DNA from: Portunus trituberculatus
Lineage: Eukaryota; Arthropoda; Malacostraca; Decapoda; Portunidae
Reading direction: 5' to 3'
DNA length: 64,000 nucleotides
Assembly (NCBI RefSeq): GCF_017591435.1
Contig: NC_059304.1
Location: 30,408,361-30,472,360 of the forward strand
The position numbers were made by a program, and so were the translations under genes. The notes beneath the pieces are model-generated. The model did not search any database, was not told the DNA's origin, and saw only the letters and a program-made list of their open reading frames with translations. The number at the start of each line of letters is the position of its first letter. The first letter of the stretch is position 1. Positions 23,547 to 34,629 of this stretch are shown here, piece by piece.

Positions 23547-24871
23547 CTAAGGCTTTACAAACATTGTTTCTTTAGTAAATACTTGTTGAAACCTATTATA
23601 TAGCAATTCCACGATATTCTTAGGGTCATCTACTATCTCTTGCTCTCCTTTTAACCTCTCAATGGACTCTCTCTTTTTAAGTTTACTATTTATGAACCTG
23701 TAAAATAATTTTGGATGTTCCTTACTCTTGTCTACAATATCTTTTTCAAATTTTTTTTCTTCCTCCCTCCTTACCGTCACATACTCATTTCTCGCCACTC
23801 TATAATTCTCCTTATTTAGTATATTCCTGCCCTTTTTCCATCTTTTCCAAGCCACATCTCTCTTTTCTTTAGCCTTAACACAAGTTGCATTAAACCAATC
23901 CTTTCTTCCACCCTCTCTCGGTTTATACTTTGGTACAAATTTCATAACTCCTTCTTTATAATATTTCATAAAGATCTAATATATTTTTTGCACTTCTCTG
24001 ATTTGTATCATCTCCTCCCAATCTAATGTTCTGAAATAACTTTTCAAACTTTCTGTGTCCATCTTTCTATAATTCAATCTACCACTCCTGTATGTCTCGT
24101 CTTTCCTTCGCTGTGTTATTGCCATCTCCATTTCCATAACCACATGATCACTCTTCCCAAATGGACATTTGTATTGTATATCCCCACATAGGTACACTTT
24201 TCGTGTTAACACCAAATCCAGTCTAGCCGGTTCATCATCTCCTCTATATCTAGTATTTTCTTTCACCTTCTGTTCCATCATATTTTCCATCATTAGATTA
24301 AGGAATCTCTCTCCCCATGCTTCCTCTCCAACACCACTTACTAGATTTTCCCAATCTACCTCCTTACAATTAAAATCTCCTACTAGTATCACCTTTCTTT
24401 TTCCAGTTAATACACTTTCCAAACTCTGTAAAGTATCCTTGATCATATTGTCGTATTCCCTTAATGTCCAAGAATTTGTTTTAGGAGGTACATAGGTCAC
24501 CATGATTATTAATTCTTTTCCATCACTTTTTAACCTTCTGCGTTGTTCTTCCCATACCAAACCTTATCCATATTTATCTCCTTCTTCGTCATAATCATAA
24601 CTCCTCCTCCACCTTTACCCTCTCTATCCTTTCTCCATATATTATATTTATAATCCAAATTTACCTTTGTTTTTTCATGTAATTTTGTCTCAGTCAAACA
24701 CACTATATCAGGCTTCTCTACCATCATATAGTCTTGCAATTCCAATCTGCTTGACAGTATCCCATCTATATTAGTATACATTACGGTCCACCAACTGCTC
24801 CCTCTAGGGGTTCCTCCGCATTCCTTCTCTCCACATACCACTTTCTGACTCTCTCTCCTATAACTCTCCAA
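23547..24871 (-). pseudogene. B1 ORF2 endonuclease and connector
   Basis: The frames at 24871-24530, 24560-23976 and 23969-23547 together give VMYTNIDGILSSRLELQDYM, DIVCLTETKLHEKTKVN (catalytic Glu in TET), REGKGGGGVMIMTKKE, VTYVPPKTNSWTLREYDNMI, ILVGDFNCKEVDWEN (GDFN), PARLDLVLTRK and FGKSDHVVMEMEM (catalytic SDH). The connector GRKDWFNATCVKAKEKRDVA follows. It is an apurinic-type endonuclease that nicks the target. Its start overlaps the end of ORF1 by about 90 bp in a different frame. Two frameshifts and a stop near 23972 break it. Confidence 0.87.
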
Positions 24872-25824
24872 AAAAACTTTTCTTTTTCCTCTTCAGACCA
24901 TTCATCATTTTTCCTTTTCGCCTCTTCCAACAATTCCTTATATCGTCTCTTTTCCTCATTTCTATTTTTCCTTACGTACACCTCTTTACAACCTTCTTTC
25001 TCTCTTAATTTTGATGTTCTATATAAGATGTCCTCCGCAGATTGTTGTGACTTCAGTACTACTTTAATCGGTCTCCTTACTCCCTCCTTATACAGACCCA
25101 GTCTATGGATCTCTTCCAGTTCTTCTTGTAGGTCCTTTTTTTCACCATCATTTAGATTTTTGAACAGATCTCTTACCGTTTTTAATTCTTCCTTAATTCT
25201 CTTAGGCTTATATGTTATATTTTGTTCTTTCATCCCAAATATTAACACACTCTTCTTCTTTTCTGCTATTTCTCTTATCAATGTTTCCTTATTCTTCATA
25301 ACAATAACCAGTTCCTTGGACCTTTCTTTTTTGTCTTCCTTCAACTGATCTTTAATTATTTCTTGTAATCCAACCATCTCTGCTTCCCTCAACTCAGTCC
25401 ATTGTGATTTCTTCAATTCCCATTCCCTTTCAAACCTTTCATTCTGCTCACTGATCATTTCTTTAAAGTCATCTTTCTCCTTTACTACTCTCTCCATTTT
25501 CTCCTCCAACCGTCTCTTGTATTTTTCAACCTCCACTCTCAAGTGTGCATTCTCATCCACCAATCGTTTTTCATTTTCCTCCAGTCTCTTAACTCTTTCC
25601 TTCAAAGCCTTGTGTAATTCTCTATCCTGCTCCTCCTCACTCCTCTGAACTTTTAATTCCTTCACCAACTCCTCAAATCTCTTCTCCAACATTACCAATC
25701 TACCCTGCATTGTTGCTCCTGTTGAAGATGGACTCATGTTTTGACTGGCCACTTTTGGTTTTGCTCCCTGGGCCTCATCGCCATATTTTGAATTTGGTAA
25801 CTTATTTCTTACCGGTCTATCCAT
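24781..25824 (-). CDS. B1 ORF1: coiled-coil nucleic-acid-binding protein of a CR1-like element
   Basis: Intact 347-codon frame starting MDRPVRNKLPNSKYGDEAQG. Residues about 40-195 are strongly heptad-patterned and charged (LEKRFEELVKELKVQRSEEE; LKERVKRLEENEKRLVDENA), a long coiled coil likely to trimerise. Residues about 205-290 (KKSVLIFGMKEQNITYKPKR, RPIKVVLKSQQSAEDILYRT) look like the RRM-like domain of L1/CR1-type ORF1 proteins. The basic C-terminus (FFWRVIGERVRKWYVERRNA) likely binds RNA. The first ATG follows the 5' UTR shared with B2. It is the only undamaged ORF1 in the window. The RRM assignment is inference from pattern. Confidence 0.85.
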   Translation of the reverse strand: MDRPVRNKLPNSKYGDEAQGAKPKVASQNMSPSSTGATMQGRLVMLEKRFEELVKELKVQRSEEEQDRELHKALKERVKRLEENEKRLVDENAHLRVEVEKYKRRLEEKMERVVKEKDDFKEMISEQNERFEREWELKKSQWTELREAEMVGLQEIIKDQLKEDKKERSKELVIVMKNKETLIREIAEKKKSVLIFGMKEQNITYKPKRIKEELKTVRDLFKNLNDGEKKDLQEELEEIHRLGLYKEGVRRPIKVVLKSQQSAEDILYRTSKLREKEGCKEVYVRKNRNEEKRRYKELLEEAKRKNDEWSEEEKEKFFWRVIGERVRKWYVERRNAEEPLEGAVGGP

Positions 25825-26544
25825 TTTATTTCACTCTTCCTGGGAGCGTGTGGGTGTGTGGTGGTGTGCAATGAGGGCCAGGCCTGGTAGCTGTGTGTGT
25901 GGAGGGATACGTTGGCAGCTGTTATAGCTGGCCTTTGTGTGGTTCCCACTCTGTCGTTTAGAGTACGGAGGTTCTCACACCTCCGATCACTCTTATGTAC
26001 ATGCCACCAGGCTACGTTCACTCTGTACACTTGTTCACTTGCTCCGCTCGCCCTTTAATACCAATAACGATTCTCACTCAAGCACATTGCTTAGCGTGTG
26101 GAGTGTTAGTTAGATGCCACTGTGAGCAGGAGGCATGTCCGCTCTCCATGGAGCATGGAGTGTGTGTGTATTTACCTATTTGTATTTACCTATTTGTGTA
26201 TTACAGGGCCCGAGCTAAGCTCTCTGTGACCTGTCTCCTTGTCCATTCCTGTCATCTCTCTCTTTCATCTGATTGACACACACCGCATCAACGACATCAC
26301 TGCTCAGTTTATTCCACTTATCAATGCTACGATGCGGGAAACTATTTTCTCACGTCATTTAGACATGTCTTTTATTAGCTTTTTTCCATGTCCTCGGAGA
26401 TGATTACTTGTGGTCACCTTTATCAACTCTCTGTCCAGTATGTCAATCTTGTTCACCAATTTATACATAGTTATCATGTCTCCTCTTGTTCTTTTCTCTT
26501 CTAATGTGGTCAGCCCCAGCTTCCTCAGTCTTTCCTCATATTCC

Positions 26545-28120
26545 TCAAGCTGCATATTCTAACTGGGGTCTTATTAAGGTACATAATATCTTCATCATTC
26601 CTTCATCTAGGTAGTGGAACGCAAGGCCAATATTTTGAAGCATGTTATATGTTTTCCAAAAAATCTTGTTAATGTGTTTCTCCGGTGACAAAGTGTTTTG
26701 CACGGTTATTCCTAAGTCTTTCTCCTCATTGGTCTCTTTAATTTTCTCATCACCCAGCCTGTAATCCCTGTTTGGTCTGTATCTACTTCTTCCCATTTTC
26801 ATAACATGGGTCTTGTCTATATTAAATTCCATCTGCCACTCCTTACTCCACTCATATATCTTATCAAGATCTTCCTGTAACTTGTTACAATCTTCCACAT
26901 TCCTTACTCTCCTCATAATTTTAGTATCGTCCGCAAACATGTTCATGTAACTGTCAATTCCTACTGGCATATCATTAACATAAATCAAAAACAGGATGGG
27001 ATCCAGCACTGACCCTTGTGGAACTCCACTGGTTACCTTCCACTCGGACTTCCTTCCTCTCACCACTGTTCTCATTTCTCTTCCCACTAAGTAATTTTCC
27101 ATCCATTTTGCTAGTTTATCATTTACTCCTCCAATCTTCTTTAGTTTCCACATCAGTCTTATTGTGTGGTACTTTATCAAAGGCCTTTCTCAAGTCCAGG
27201 TAGATAGCATCCACTCATCCCACTCTATGTTGTAGTATGTCAGTCACTCTTGAATAAAAACATAATAAATTGGATACACACGATCTTCCTTTTCTGAAAC
27301 CAAATTGTCTTTCACTCAGAATGTTTTCACTTTCTAGATACTCACTCCACTTAGCTTTAATTACTTCTTCACATACCTTGCACAATATACTATTCAACGA
27401 TACTGGTCTATAATTTAGCGGTTCCATTCTACTACCATTCTTATATATAGGCACAATGTCAGCTCTTTTCCACTCTTCCGGGACTAATCCTGTTCGTATG
27501 GAGGTTTCCACAATATCAAATACGGGGTTCAACAATTGATCCTTACATTCATTTAGCAACCTCCCAGATATGCCATCAGGCCCCACTGATTTATTAATAT
27601 CCAGATTGCTTATAATTTTCCTTACACCTTCCTTAGTAACCATGATGTCCTGTATTTGCTTTATTTACGCAGGTCTTCCTCACATAAAATGCTCCTCCTT
27701 TGTAAACACTTTGCAAAAGTTGTCGTTCAAAATTTCAACTATATCTCCAGCATCCTCATATACTTCTTCCCCGTTTTTTACCTTTACTAATGCCTCCCTT
27801 ATATTTAGTTTTCCATTTATGAATTTGTAAAACATTTTTGGGTCACTATCACAGTTTTCCACCACCCTCTGTTCATATTCCTTCTGTGCTGTTCTCCTTA
27901 CTTCAACATATCTATTCCTTGCTGTTTTGTAAACTTCTCTTGATAATACATCACTGTTTTTCTTAAGTTTCTTCCATGCCTTTTCTTTGTTCTTTTTTGC
28001 TTCTTCACAATTTCTATTAAACCACTGTTTATTATTTAAAGTCCTCTTTCTGTAATATGGCACAAACTTGTTCACAGCAGAGTTATACAAATCCATAAAT
28101 TTATCGTATTTCAATTGCAT
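26545..28120 (-). pseudogene. Family C ORF2 connector and reverse transcriptase
   Basis: Three consecutive frames. 28120-27680 holds NKQWFNRNCEEAKKNKEKAW and DPKMFYKFINGKLNIREALV. 27643-27215 holds NKSVGPDGISGRLLNECKDQ, ADIVPIYKNGSRMEPLNYRP and RQFGFRKGRSCVSNLLCFYS. 27180-26545 holds WMENYLVGREMRTVVRGRKS, TSGVPQGSVLDPILFLIYVN and MFADDTKIM (intact FADD). The frames are separated by small frameshifts or stops, so each domain is well preserved but no full protein is possible. Compared with families A and B the DKIYEWSKEWQMEFNIDKTH region differs, marking C as a separate lineage. Confidence 0.85.
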
Positions 28121-28243
28121 ATCCCTTTCCTAGTATACCACAGACCAGTCAATTTCATTAAAGAACACCCTTATATGGTTATAATTTGCCCTAAAATAAT
28201 TTAATTTTTCCTCCCTGCGTTCCACAATCTTATTCATGCTTAA

Positions 28244-28989
28244 CCCGTAAAGTCCGACAGGCCTTAAATACGGCTGCATAGCACACTTCCGATAGTCCTT
28301 AAATGGGGCAGCTACTTTGAGCGCTAATAAAAACCGCGCTAGCATTGGTAGCGCTGCTATATTTGGTCATGACGTAGGCCTATGGTAGTACTGTCGGCTC
28401 CCAGGAAGCTCACCGCTCTAGCCAGCTAGTCTCCCGCAAATTTCTGTGAGGTGCGTGAGCGTCGTGTCGCGGTGATAATTATTTACGTATTTACGTATTT
28501 ACTTATTTAAGGAACTATTATTTACAACTATGGCTACTGGTGCTAAGAAGAAGCTAAAGTTTAGTGATAAAAGTGATAGACAAGGCGGGACAAGACGCAA
28601 AGTGCACAGGTTGGAGGTAGATCCCGACGCCGCTATTGTGACAACATCGTCACCCACGCTTGATAAAAACATACGTAACTATAATCAGCCAATATGAGTG
28701 AAAACACGAAAAATATGTAAAAACACATAAAAACATGAGCAGAGCCTTACATTATGTAAGAATACACATAAAAGCACCTCCCCCGAGTTGCCGCTACCAC
28801 AATCTTCTCCAATTATCGGTTATTATTCTGAGACAACCATAGTGAGTAGAGCAATAAAAACTTGTAGGATGATGCATTGTCATGTCTACTAACAGCAGAT
28901 TTTTTTCCAGAGTAATTTATAAGAGTTGATTTTTATGATAATTGCGGTAATGGGAGGGTGCGAATTTTGCGGCCATCGGTCTTAGCGGG
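28244..28989. mobile_element. piggyBac-like non-autonomous element flanked by TTAA
   Basis: Flanked by TTAA at 28240-28243 and 28990-28993, the exact target duplication of piggyBac. The ends read CCCGTAAAGTCCGACAGG (left) and, reverse-complemented, CCCGCTAAGACCGATGG (right), imperfect terminal inverted repeats. It is 746 bp, inserted in family C ORF2 between the endonuclease and connector. It holds a short plus-strand frame (28530-28697) but no transposase domain. Superfamily assignment rests on the TTAA and the CCC(G/T) start. Confidence 0.75.
28530..28697 (+). CDS. Short lysine-rich ORF in the piggyBac-like element (transposase N-terminal remnant?)
   Basis: A 55-codon frame opens MATGAKKKLKFSDKSDRQGG and continues with basic residues (TRRKVHRLEVDPDAA) before a stop after NYNQPI. 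No domain is recognised. Its place near the element's left end fits the N-terminus of a transposase gene whose rest was deleted, but this is a guess. Confidence 0.3.
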   Translation: MATGAKKKLKFSDKSDRQGGTRRKVHRLEVDPDAAIVTTSSPTLDKNIRNYNQPI

Positions 28990-29767
28990 TTAATTCCGTA
29001 TCCAGCTCAAAGACATCATGATCGCTTCTCCCCAAGGGACATTTATGTTCAATTTCCTCTTTTAGAGAGATGCCCCTGGTAAATACCAAATCCAACATTG
29101 CTGCAACATCTTGTCCCCTGCACCTTGTTGGTGATCTCACCCACTGTGTCATCAAGTTATTTGTTGCTACCTTTAACAATTCCTCTGCCCACTCACCACC
29201 ATTCACCACTTCGTAGTCTTCCCACACTATTTCTTTATAATTAAAGTCTCCAACTACCATCACTCTATCCTTTCTAATGAGTTCTTGCTTCCTTCTGTCT
29301 AGAGTATTTCTCATCACCATTAGGTACTGTTCATATTCCCAAGCATTGGTTCTGGGTGGTATGTATACTGTTATAATATTAATGTCCCTCTTGCCATCTG
29401 TTATAAGCATACTTATCACTTCCTCATTTCTCTTACTATAGTTCACCTTTTTTACTATCAGATCTTCCTTAGTAAGAACCATTATACCACCACCTCCTTT
29501 ATTTATTCTATCATTTCTCCATACTTTGTAGTGTTTTACAACAAACCAGTCTAGCTTTATTTCGGGCCTTAGCTTTGTTCCCACTACACACATTATATCC
29601 GGTTCGTTATTTCTTAGGTAATCCATACATTCTAGCCTCTTAGACAGAAATCCATCTATATTTGTGTAAGTCACTTGTATTCCATTCCTAGTCTCATTCT
29701 TCCATGTAATGTCTATTCCGTCTGTTTTATCCACCACTTCTTTAGCCTCCCATTTCTCATCCTCCAA
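28982..29767 (-). pseudogene. Family C ORF2 endonuclease (catalytic Glu lost)
   Basis: 261-codon frame: VTYTNIDGFLSKRLECMDYL, INKGGGGIMVLTKEDLIVKK, VMVVGDFNYKEIVWEDYEVV, AMLDLVFTRGIS and GRSDHDVFELDTELT. The GDFN and SDH motifs of the apurinic-type endonuclease are intact. The motif that reads TETKL in families A and B is VGTKL here, which replaces the metal-binding glutamate with glycine. This copy should therefore be unable to nick DNA. The reading frame continues to the TTAA of the inserted MITE. Confidence 0.85.
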
Positions 29768-29821
29768 AAAAACTTGGTCTTTTCCTCCTCTGTTCTTTCA
29801 TCATTCCTCTCTTTCACTTCA

Positions 29822-30022
<201 letters not shown>

Positions 30023-30024
30023 TA

Positions 30025-31264
30025 CAGTACCCTCCCGAGTTTAGCGCTATCCGAGTTTCGCGATCCTCGAGTTTGGCGCTTAGTCCTAAATTCTTACCAT
30101 CCCGAGTTTGGCGCTGTATCGCCCCGAGTTTCGCGCTGCTTTGACAAGTATTGGTCGCGTTTACTTCCGGGTGGCGTCACGTATGCTGCCCCAAGACTCC
30201 TGCAGTTGGCTGACTGAGCTGACCACGTGTGCACGCGTCCTTAGCCCTCTTCTACCAGCATCTTGATAGTTCTTATATGCAAGCTAATTAATTGTGATGT
30301 CAGGAAATAAAGGAGGCACTGCAGCATGTGGCTCGAAGAAACCTACTTCGGCAAAGGAAGCAGGCCAGAGGCAGGGTAAGAAGAAAAGACTGTTAAACAT
30401 GAAGGAAAAAGGCGAAGTGTTGGATAAGCTTGATGCTGAATGGGACCTGTTGCCGTTGGAAACTTGTTCAACATTAGTGAGTCTACTGTTAGAGGAATAA
30501 GAGCGAAACGTGAGGAAATAAAACGTTTCCTGAAAGACGCTCGAGGGAGCTCTGTGATTCAAGTTGCTCACATCACACATCCTACAAGCAAGTTGATGGT
30601 AACAACAGAACACTATTTGAAGAAATATATTGTTGACACAAATGACCGAAATGTGTGCATATCTTCTGGTAAGGTAAGACAGAAGGCAAGAGAAATATAT
30701 GCTGCAGTGGCACGTAAGTTAAACATTGACAATCCTCCAGCTTTCTCTGCTAGTAATGGCTGGTTCTCAAGGTTCAAAGAAAGACACTCGTTCAAGAGGG
30801 CACGATGTCTGGGTGAAGCAGCAGACGCATCTACAGAAGAGGTGGAAAGTTTCATTGGTGTCTTGAAACAGATGACTGAGGACGGCGGTTACGATCTCCG
30901 TCAAATATTCAACGCCGATGAAACGAATTTGAAGGCTTTGCGCTAGCAGACCATGCCCCAGAGTGAGATTATGTGCTGTTAGAGTTCTTATTATTTCTCT
31001 TCTCTTTTTGTTCTTTTCAATAAAGTGTGTATCCCAGTTTTTTTCGTCTTAACAAGAGCATTCTTCACTGAAACTGAATACACCCACCAATTTATTGGTA
31101 TTTTGAAATAAGGGAGTAGAGTATGGAGGAAAAAAAGTCAGCTTCGTTCCGGGCCAGAATGAATAAGCGTTTTTACATTGTTTTCAATACCCCAAGTTTA
31201 GCGATCCTCGAGTTTGGCGCTATATCTTAAGAAGAAAGCAAGCGCTAAACTTGGGAGGGTACTG
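30025..31264 (+). mobile_element. Tigger/pogo-like DNA transposon copy 2, internally deleted
   Basis: Terminal inverted repeat CAGTACCCTCCCGAGTTTAG at 30025 and its near-complement ending at 31264, each next to TA (30023-30024, 31265-31266). It is 1240 bp, inverted relative to copy 1. It is inserted in the tail of family A copy A2, splitting the TATTTACC/TAGTTG tail motif. Transposase pieces are on the plus strand. The deletion differs from that of copy 1. Confidence 0.93.
30294..30946 (+). pseudogene. Tigger-like transposase remnant (copy 2)
   Basis: The first frame (30294-30500) has GKKKRLLNMKEKGEVLDKLD. The second (30440-30946) has VGNLFNISESTVRGIRAKRE (psq-type HTH), CISSGKVRQKAREIYAAVAR and FSASNGWFSRFKERHSFKRA (CENP-B HTH). 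It reaches DLRQIFNADETNL, the first catalytic Asp block of the pogo DDE domain (NADET), then jumps to the distal C-terminal sequence. The remaining catalytic residues are gone. A frameshift lies near 30440. It keeps slightly more than copy 1 at the start of the DDE domain. Confidence 0.88.
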
Positions 31265-31305
31265 TAGTTGTATTTACCTAGTTGTAGTTTTACAGGGCCT
31301 GGGCT

Positions 31306-32396
31306 TTATGCTCGTGTGGCCCCGTCTCCATATCTACACTTATCCAATCTTACTTTAAAAGTATGCACACTTGTTGCAGACACTATTTCTTCATTTAAAC
31401 TGTTCCACGTCTCAATACATCTTTGCGGGAAATTATATTTTTTAACATCTCTCAGACATCTTCCTTTTCTCAGCTTTTTACTATGCGATCTTGTGCTTCG
31501 AATGTCATATTCTTCTCTCAGGATCAGTTTCTCATTATCCACTTGGTCCATTCCGTTGATCAATTTAAAAACTTGTATCAGGTCTCCTCTCTCCCTTCTT
31601 TGTTCCAGGGTTGGTAGATCCATAGCCTTTAGTCTCTCCTCATATGTCATCCCTTCAAATTCTGGAACCATTCTTGTAGCCATTTTTTGTAGTCTCCCCA
31701 ATTTCCTTATGTGTTTCTTTTTATAAAGGGTCCACACTACTCCTGCATATTCCAATCTGGGTCTTATTAAAGTACTTATCAATTACTTCATCATTTCTTT
31801 GTCCATGTAGTGAAATGCTACTCCAATATTCCTTAGCAAATTATGTTTCTCTAAAAATTCTATCAATATGGCTTACTGGTTGATTGTTTTCTTCCATCGT
31901 CACTCCTAAGTCATTTTCCTTTTTTACTTTCTCCAGTTCTACTCCATCTCCCATCTTATAGATTCCCACAGGTCGTCTTTCACTCTTTCCCATTTCCATG
32001 ACATGGCTTTTGTTCACATTGAATTCCATTTCCACTTTTGCTCCATTCCCATATCTTATTTAGGTCTTCTTGCAGTATTTCACAATCCTCTTTTTGCTTT
32101 ATAACTCTGCACAGTTTCGTATCATCTGCAAACAGATTTATGTAGCTGTTCACTCCTTCTGGCATGTCGTTAATATAAATGAGGAAAAGTATTGGTGCCA
32201 ATACTGACCCTTGTGGCACTCTGCTTTCTACTGCTCTCCACTTAGACTTCATATCTTTAACTACCGTCCTTATTTCTCTCCCACTCAAATAAATTTCTAT
32301 CCATCTCAATGTGCTTCCTTTTAAGCCACCCTTCTCCTCTAACTTCCATAGTAATCTTGCATGTGGCACTTTGTCAAACGCCTTTTTTAAATCCAA
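31306..32396 (-). pseudogene. A2 ORF2 RT palm, thumb and C-terminal domain
   Basis: The 32396-31980 frame has MDLKKAFDKVPHARLLWKLE, VPQGSVLAPILFLIYINDMP and LFADDTKLC. 32035-31841 continues with MEFNVNKSHVMEMGKSERRP. 31782-31306 has RPRLEYAGVVWTLYKKKHIR, PEFEGMTYEERLKAMDLPTL and CIETWNSLNEEIVSATSVHT, ending RYGDGATRA, the family A C-terminus. The palm frame starts one base out of step with the upstream 32387-33898 frame, and two further frameshifts follow. Confidence 0.87.
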
Positions 32397-33898
32397 ATAA
32401 ATACAGTCAACCCATCTCTTTCTCTCTCTTGTACTCTATCAACTATTCTAGAATAGAAACTCAGTAAATTAGTTAGACAAGACCGTCTTTTCCTAAAACC
32501 AAATTGGCTATTTGATATTAATTTGTTGTCTTCAAGGAACTTGATCCATTGTTTCTTTATTATTCTTTCACACATCTTGCATATTACACTAGTTAGTGAT
32601 ACCAGTCTGTAATTTAAAGGTTCTTCCTTCCTTCCACTCTTATATATGGGAACCACCTCAGCTCTTTTCCATTCTACTGGTACTGTTCCATTTTCTATTG
32701 AGCATTTTATGATGTTGTATATAGGACTTGCTAGTTCTTCCCTACATTCTTTCAGTATTCTGCCTGAGACTTCATCTGGTCCCATTGCCTTGTCTTCATC
32801 CAGTTCCTTCATTAACTCTTTTATTTCAAGCTTGGTTACTTTAATCTCTTTCATAAAGACTGTCTCTCTATTACCGTGTGGCCTTTCAATTTTGGATTCC
32901 TTAGTAAAGACCTCCTGGAATTTTTTACTTAATAGTTCTGCCATAGTTTTTGGGTCTTCCACCATCCCGTTCTCTCCTTTTAACCTTTCAATTGCTTCTC
33001 TTTGTCTAATTTTTCCATTTACGAATCTACAGAACAATTTTGGTTGCTCCTTACATTTTTCGACAATGTCCTTTTCAAAGTTCTTTTCCTCTTCCTTCCT
33101 TACCTTAACATATTCATCTCTCGCTGCCTTGAAGTTTTCCTTATTTGTTGGATTTCTATTTCTCCTCCACCTTTTCCATGCTCCATCTCTTTTCTCCTTT
33201 GCCCTAGCACACCTTGCATTAAACCAATCTTTCTTTCCTTCTTCTTTAGGTCTATACTTTGGGACATATTCCCTGACTCCTGTTTTATATATTTCCAAAA
33301 ATAAATTATACTTCTCTTGCATCGTCTCTGAGTTTTCCATCTCCTCCCAGTTTACATTTTTAAAATAGTTCCTGAGATTCTCAATATCAGCCTTTCTGTA
33401 GTTTAATCGGTCTCCTTTGTATGAATCGTCTCTATCTTCCTTTCCCTCTTCTGTATCTATTTCTAATATTACATGGTCACTCTTTCCCAATGGGCACTTA
33501 CATCTTATATCATCATTCATTTGTATAGCCCTTGTAAAAATTAGGTCCAATCTCGCCGGCTCGTCGTTTCCTCTGAATCTTGTGCATTCCTTTACTCTCT
33601 GGTCCATCATATTGTCTAGCATTAGGTTTAGGAATCTTTCTCCCCAGGCTTCTTCCCCCATACCACTTTCATAATTTTTCCAGTCCACTTCTTTACAGTT
33701 GAAATCTCCTACTATTATAACTTTTTTCCTTTCTTTAACGATTCTCATTAGACTCCTTATTGTGTCATTTATCATGTCTTTATATTCTTGATTGGTCCAT
33801 GAATTTGTTTTTGGTGGCACATATGTTACAATGATTGTTAACTCTTTTTTCATTAATATGCATCTTAACATACAATACTTCTGCTTTTCCTTCCCCAC
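32387..33898 (-). CDS. A2 ORF2 central part: endonuclease C-terminus, connector and RT fingers
   Basis: 503-codon frame. It holds IVTYVPPKTNSWTNQEYKDM, KKVIIVGDFNCKEVDW, DEPARLDLIFTRA, CPLGKSDHVILEIDTEEGKE (catalytic SDH), the connector KKDWFNARCARAKEKRDGAW and KLFCRFVNGKIRQREAIERL, then DKAMGPDEVSGRILKECREE, the WKRAEVVPIYKSG finger and SQFGFRKRRSCLTNLLSFYS. It ends DGLTVFIWI because of a one-base shift just before YLDLKKAF. The endonuclease N-terminus (VFPxx... MYTNIDG) lies upstream in another frame near 34130. It is the longest frame in the window but not a complete ORF2. Confidence 0.88.
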   Translation of the reverse strand: MGKEKQKYCMLRCILMKKELTIIVTYVPPKTNSWTNQEYKDMINDTIRSLMRIVKERKKVIIVGDFNCKEVDWKNYESGMGEEAWGERFLNLMLDNMMDQRVKECTRFRGNDEPARLDLIFTRAIQMNDDIRCKCPLGKSDHVILEIDTEEGKEDRDDSYKGDRLNYRKADIENLRNYFKNVNWEEMENSETMQEKYNLFLEIYKTGVREYVPKYRPKEEGKKDWFNARCARAKEKRDGAWKRWRRNRNPTNKENFKAARDEYVKVRKEEEKNFEKDIVEKCKEQPKLFCRFVNGKIRQREAIERLKGENGMVEDPKTMAELLSKKFQEVFTKESKIERPHGNRETVFMKEIKVTKLEIKELMKELDEDKAMGPDEVSGRILKECREELASPIYNIIKCSIENGTVPVEWKRAEVVPIYKSGRKEEPLNYRLVSLTSVICKMCERIIKKQWIKFLEDNKLISNSQFGFRKRRSCLTNLLSFYSRIVDRVQERERDGLTVFIWI

Positions 33899-34629
33899 AT
33901 TCCACTTTGTTTATCACTATCTCCTTCCTTAACATTATCATGACTCCTCCTCCTCCTTTACCCACTCTGTCTCTTCTCCATACATTATACCTATTATCCA
34001 AGACTATTTTGATTTTCTCATTTAGTTTTGTTTCAGCCAGGCATACAATATCTGGATTTTCTTTCTTTATGTAATCTCTTAATTCTAATACTTGATAAAA
34101 CCCCGTCTATGTTCGTATACATCATTTTTAGTCTCTTGCCTTTATCATTTTTAGTTAAACTTGTTCCACTTTTTTCTCTTCCTTCTCGTTTATATACCAT
34201 TTCCTTATCCTGTCTCCTAGAATTCTCCAAAAAAATGCCTTCTTCTCCTCTTCTGACCTTTCATTATTCTTTTCCCTTACTGCTGCTGCCAGTTCATTGT
34301 ATCTCTTCCTTTCTTCCTCATTTCTATTTTTCTTTATATAGATATCCTTGCAGCCTTCTGTTTCTCTAAGTTTTGTTGTTCTATATAATATTTCTTCTGT
34401 TGCTGCTTGTGATTTTAGTAGTATTTTAATTGGTCTCGTTTTCCTTCTTGATATGGTCCCATTCTGTTTATTTCTTCTACTTCCTCTTCCAAGTTCTGCC
34501 TATCTTCGTCGTTTAGATTCTTCAGTAGGTCTTTGACTGATTTCATTTCTTCTTTTCTCTTTTGGTCTATATTTTATATTTTTTCTTTTATTCCAAATCG
34601 ACTACACTCTTCTTTTTTCTGCAATTTCT

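Larger units (their letters stand above)
20291..26160 (-). mobile_element. Family B1: near full-length CR1-like retrotransposon, split by a Tigger element
   Basis: Minus strand, about 4.2 kb without the Tigger insertion at 21784-23413. In order it has a 5' UTR (26160-25825), ORF1 (25824-24781), ORF2 endonuclease (24871-23976), connector (23969-23547), RT and thumb (about 23500-23416, then 21773-20340), a 3' UTR with GCCCAGGCCCTGTAAAATTA, and an AACTAGGTGAATAC(AC)n tail ending at 20291. The 5' UTR matches that of B2 (39220-39550), which fixes its 5' end at 26160. There it abuts TGTGTGTGTATTTACC, the tail of family C. The copy is disrupted by the Tigger and a few frameshifts. Confidence 0.9.

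Noticed and set aside
32646..33368. 240-codon plus-strand open frame
   Set aside because: Antisense shadow of the A2 ORF2; the minus-strand frame carries the conserved endonuclease and RT motifs.
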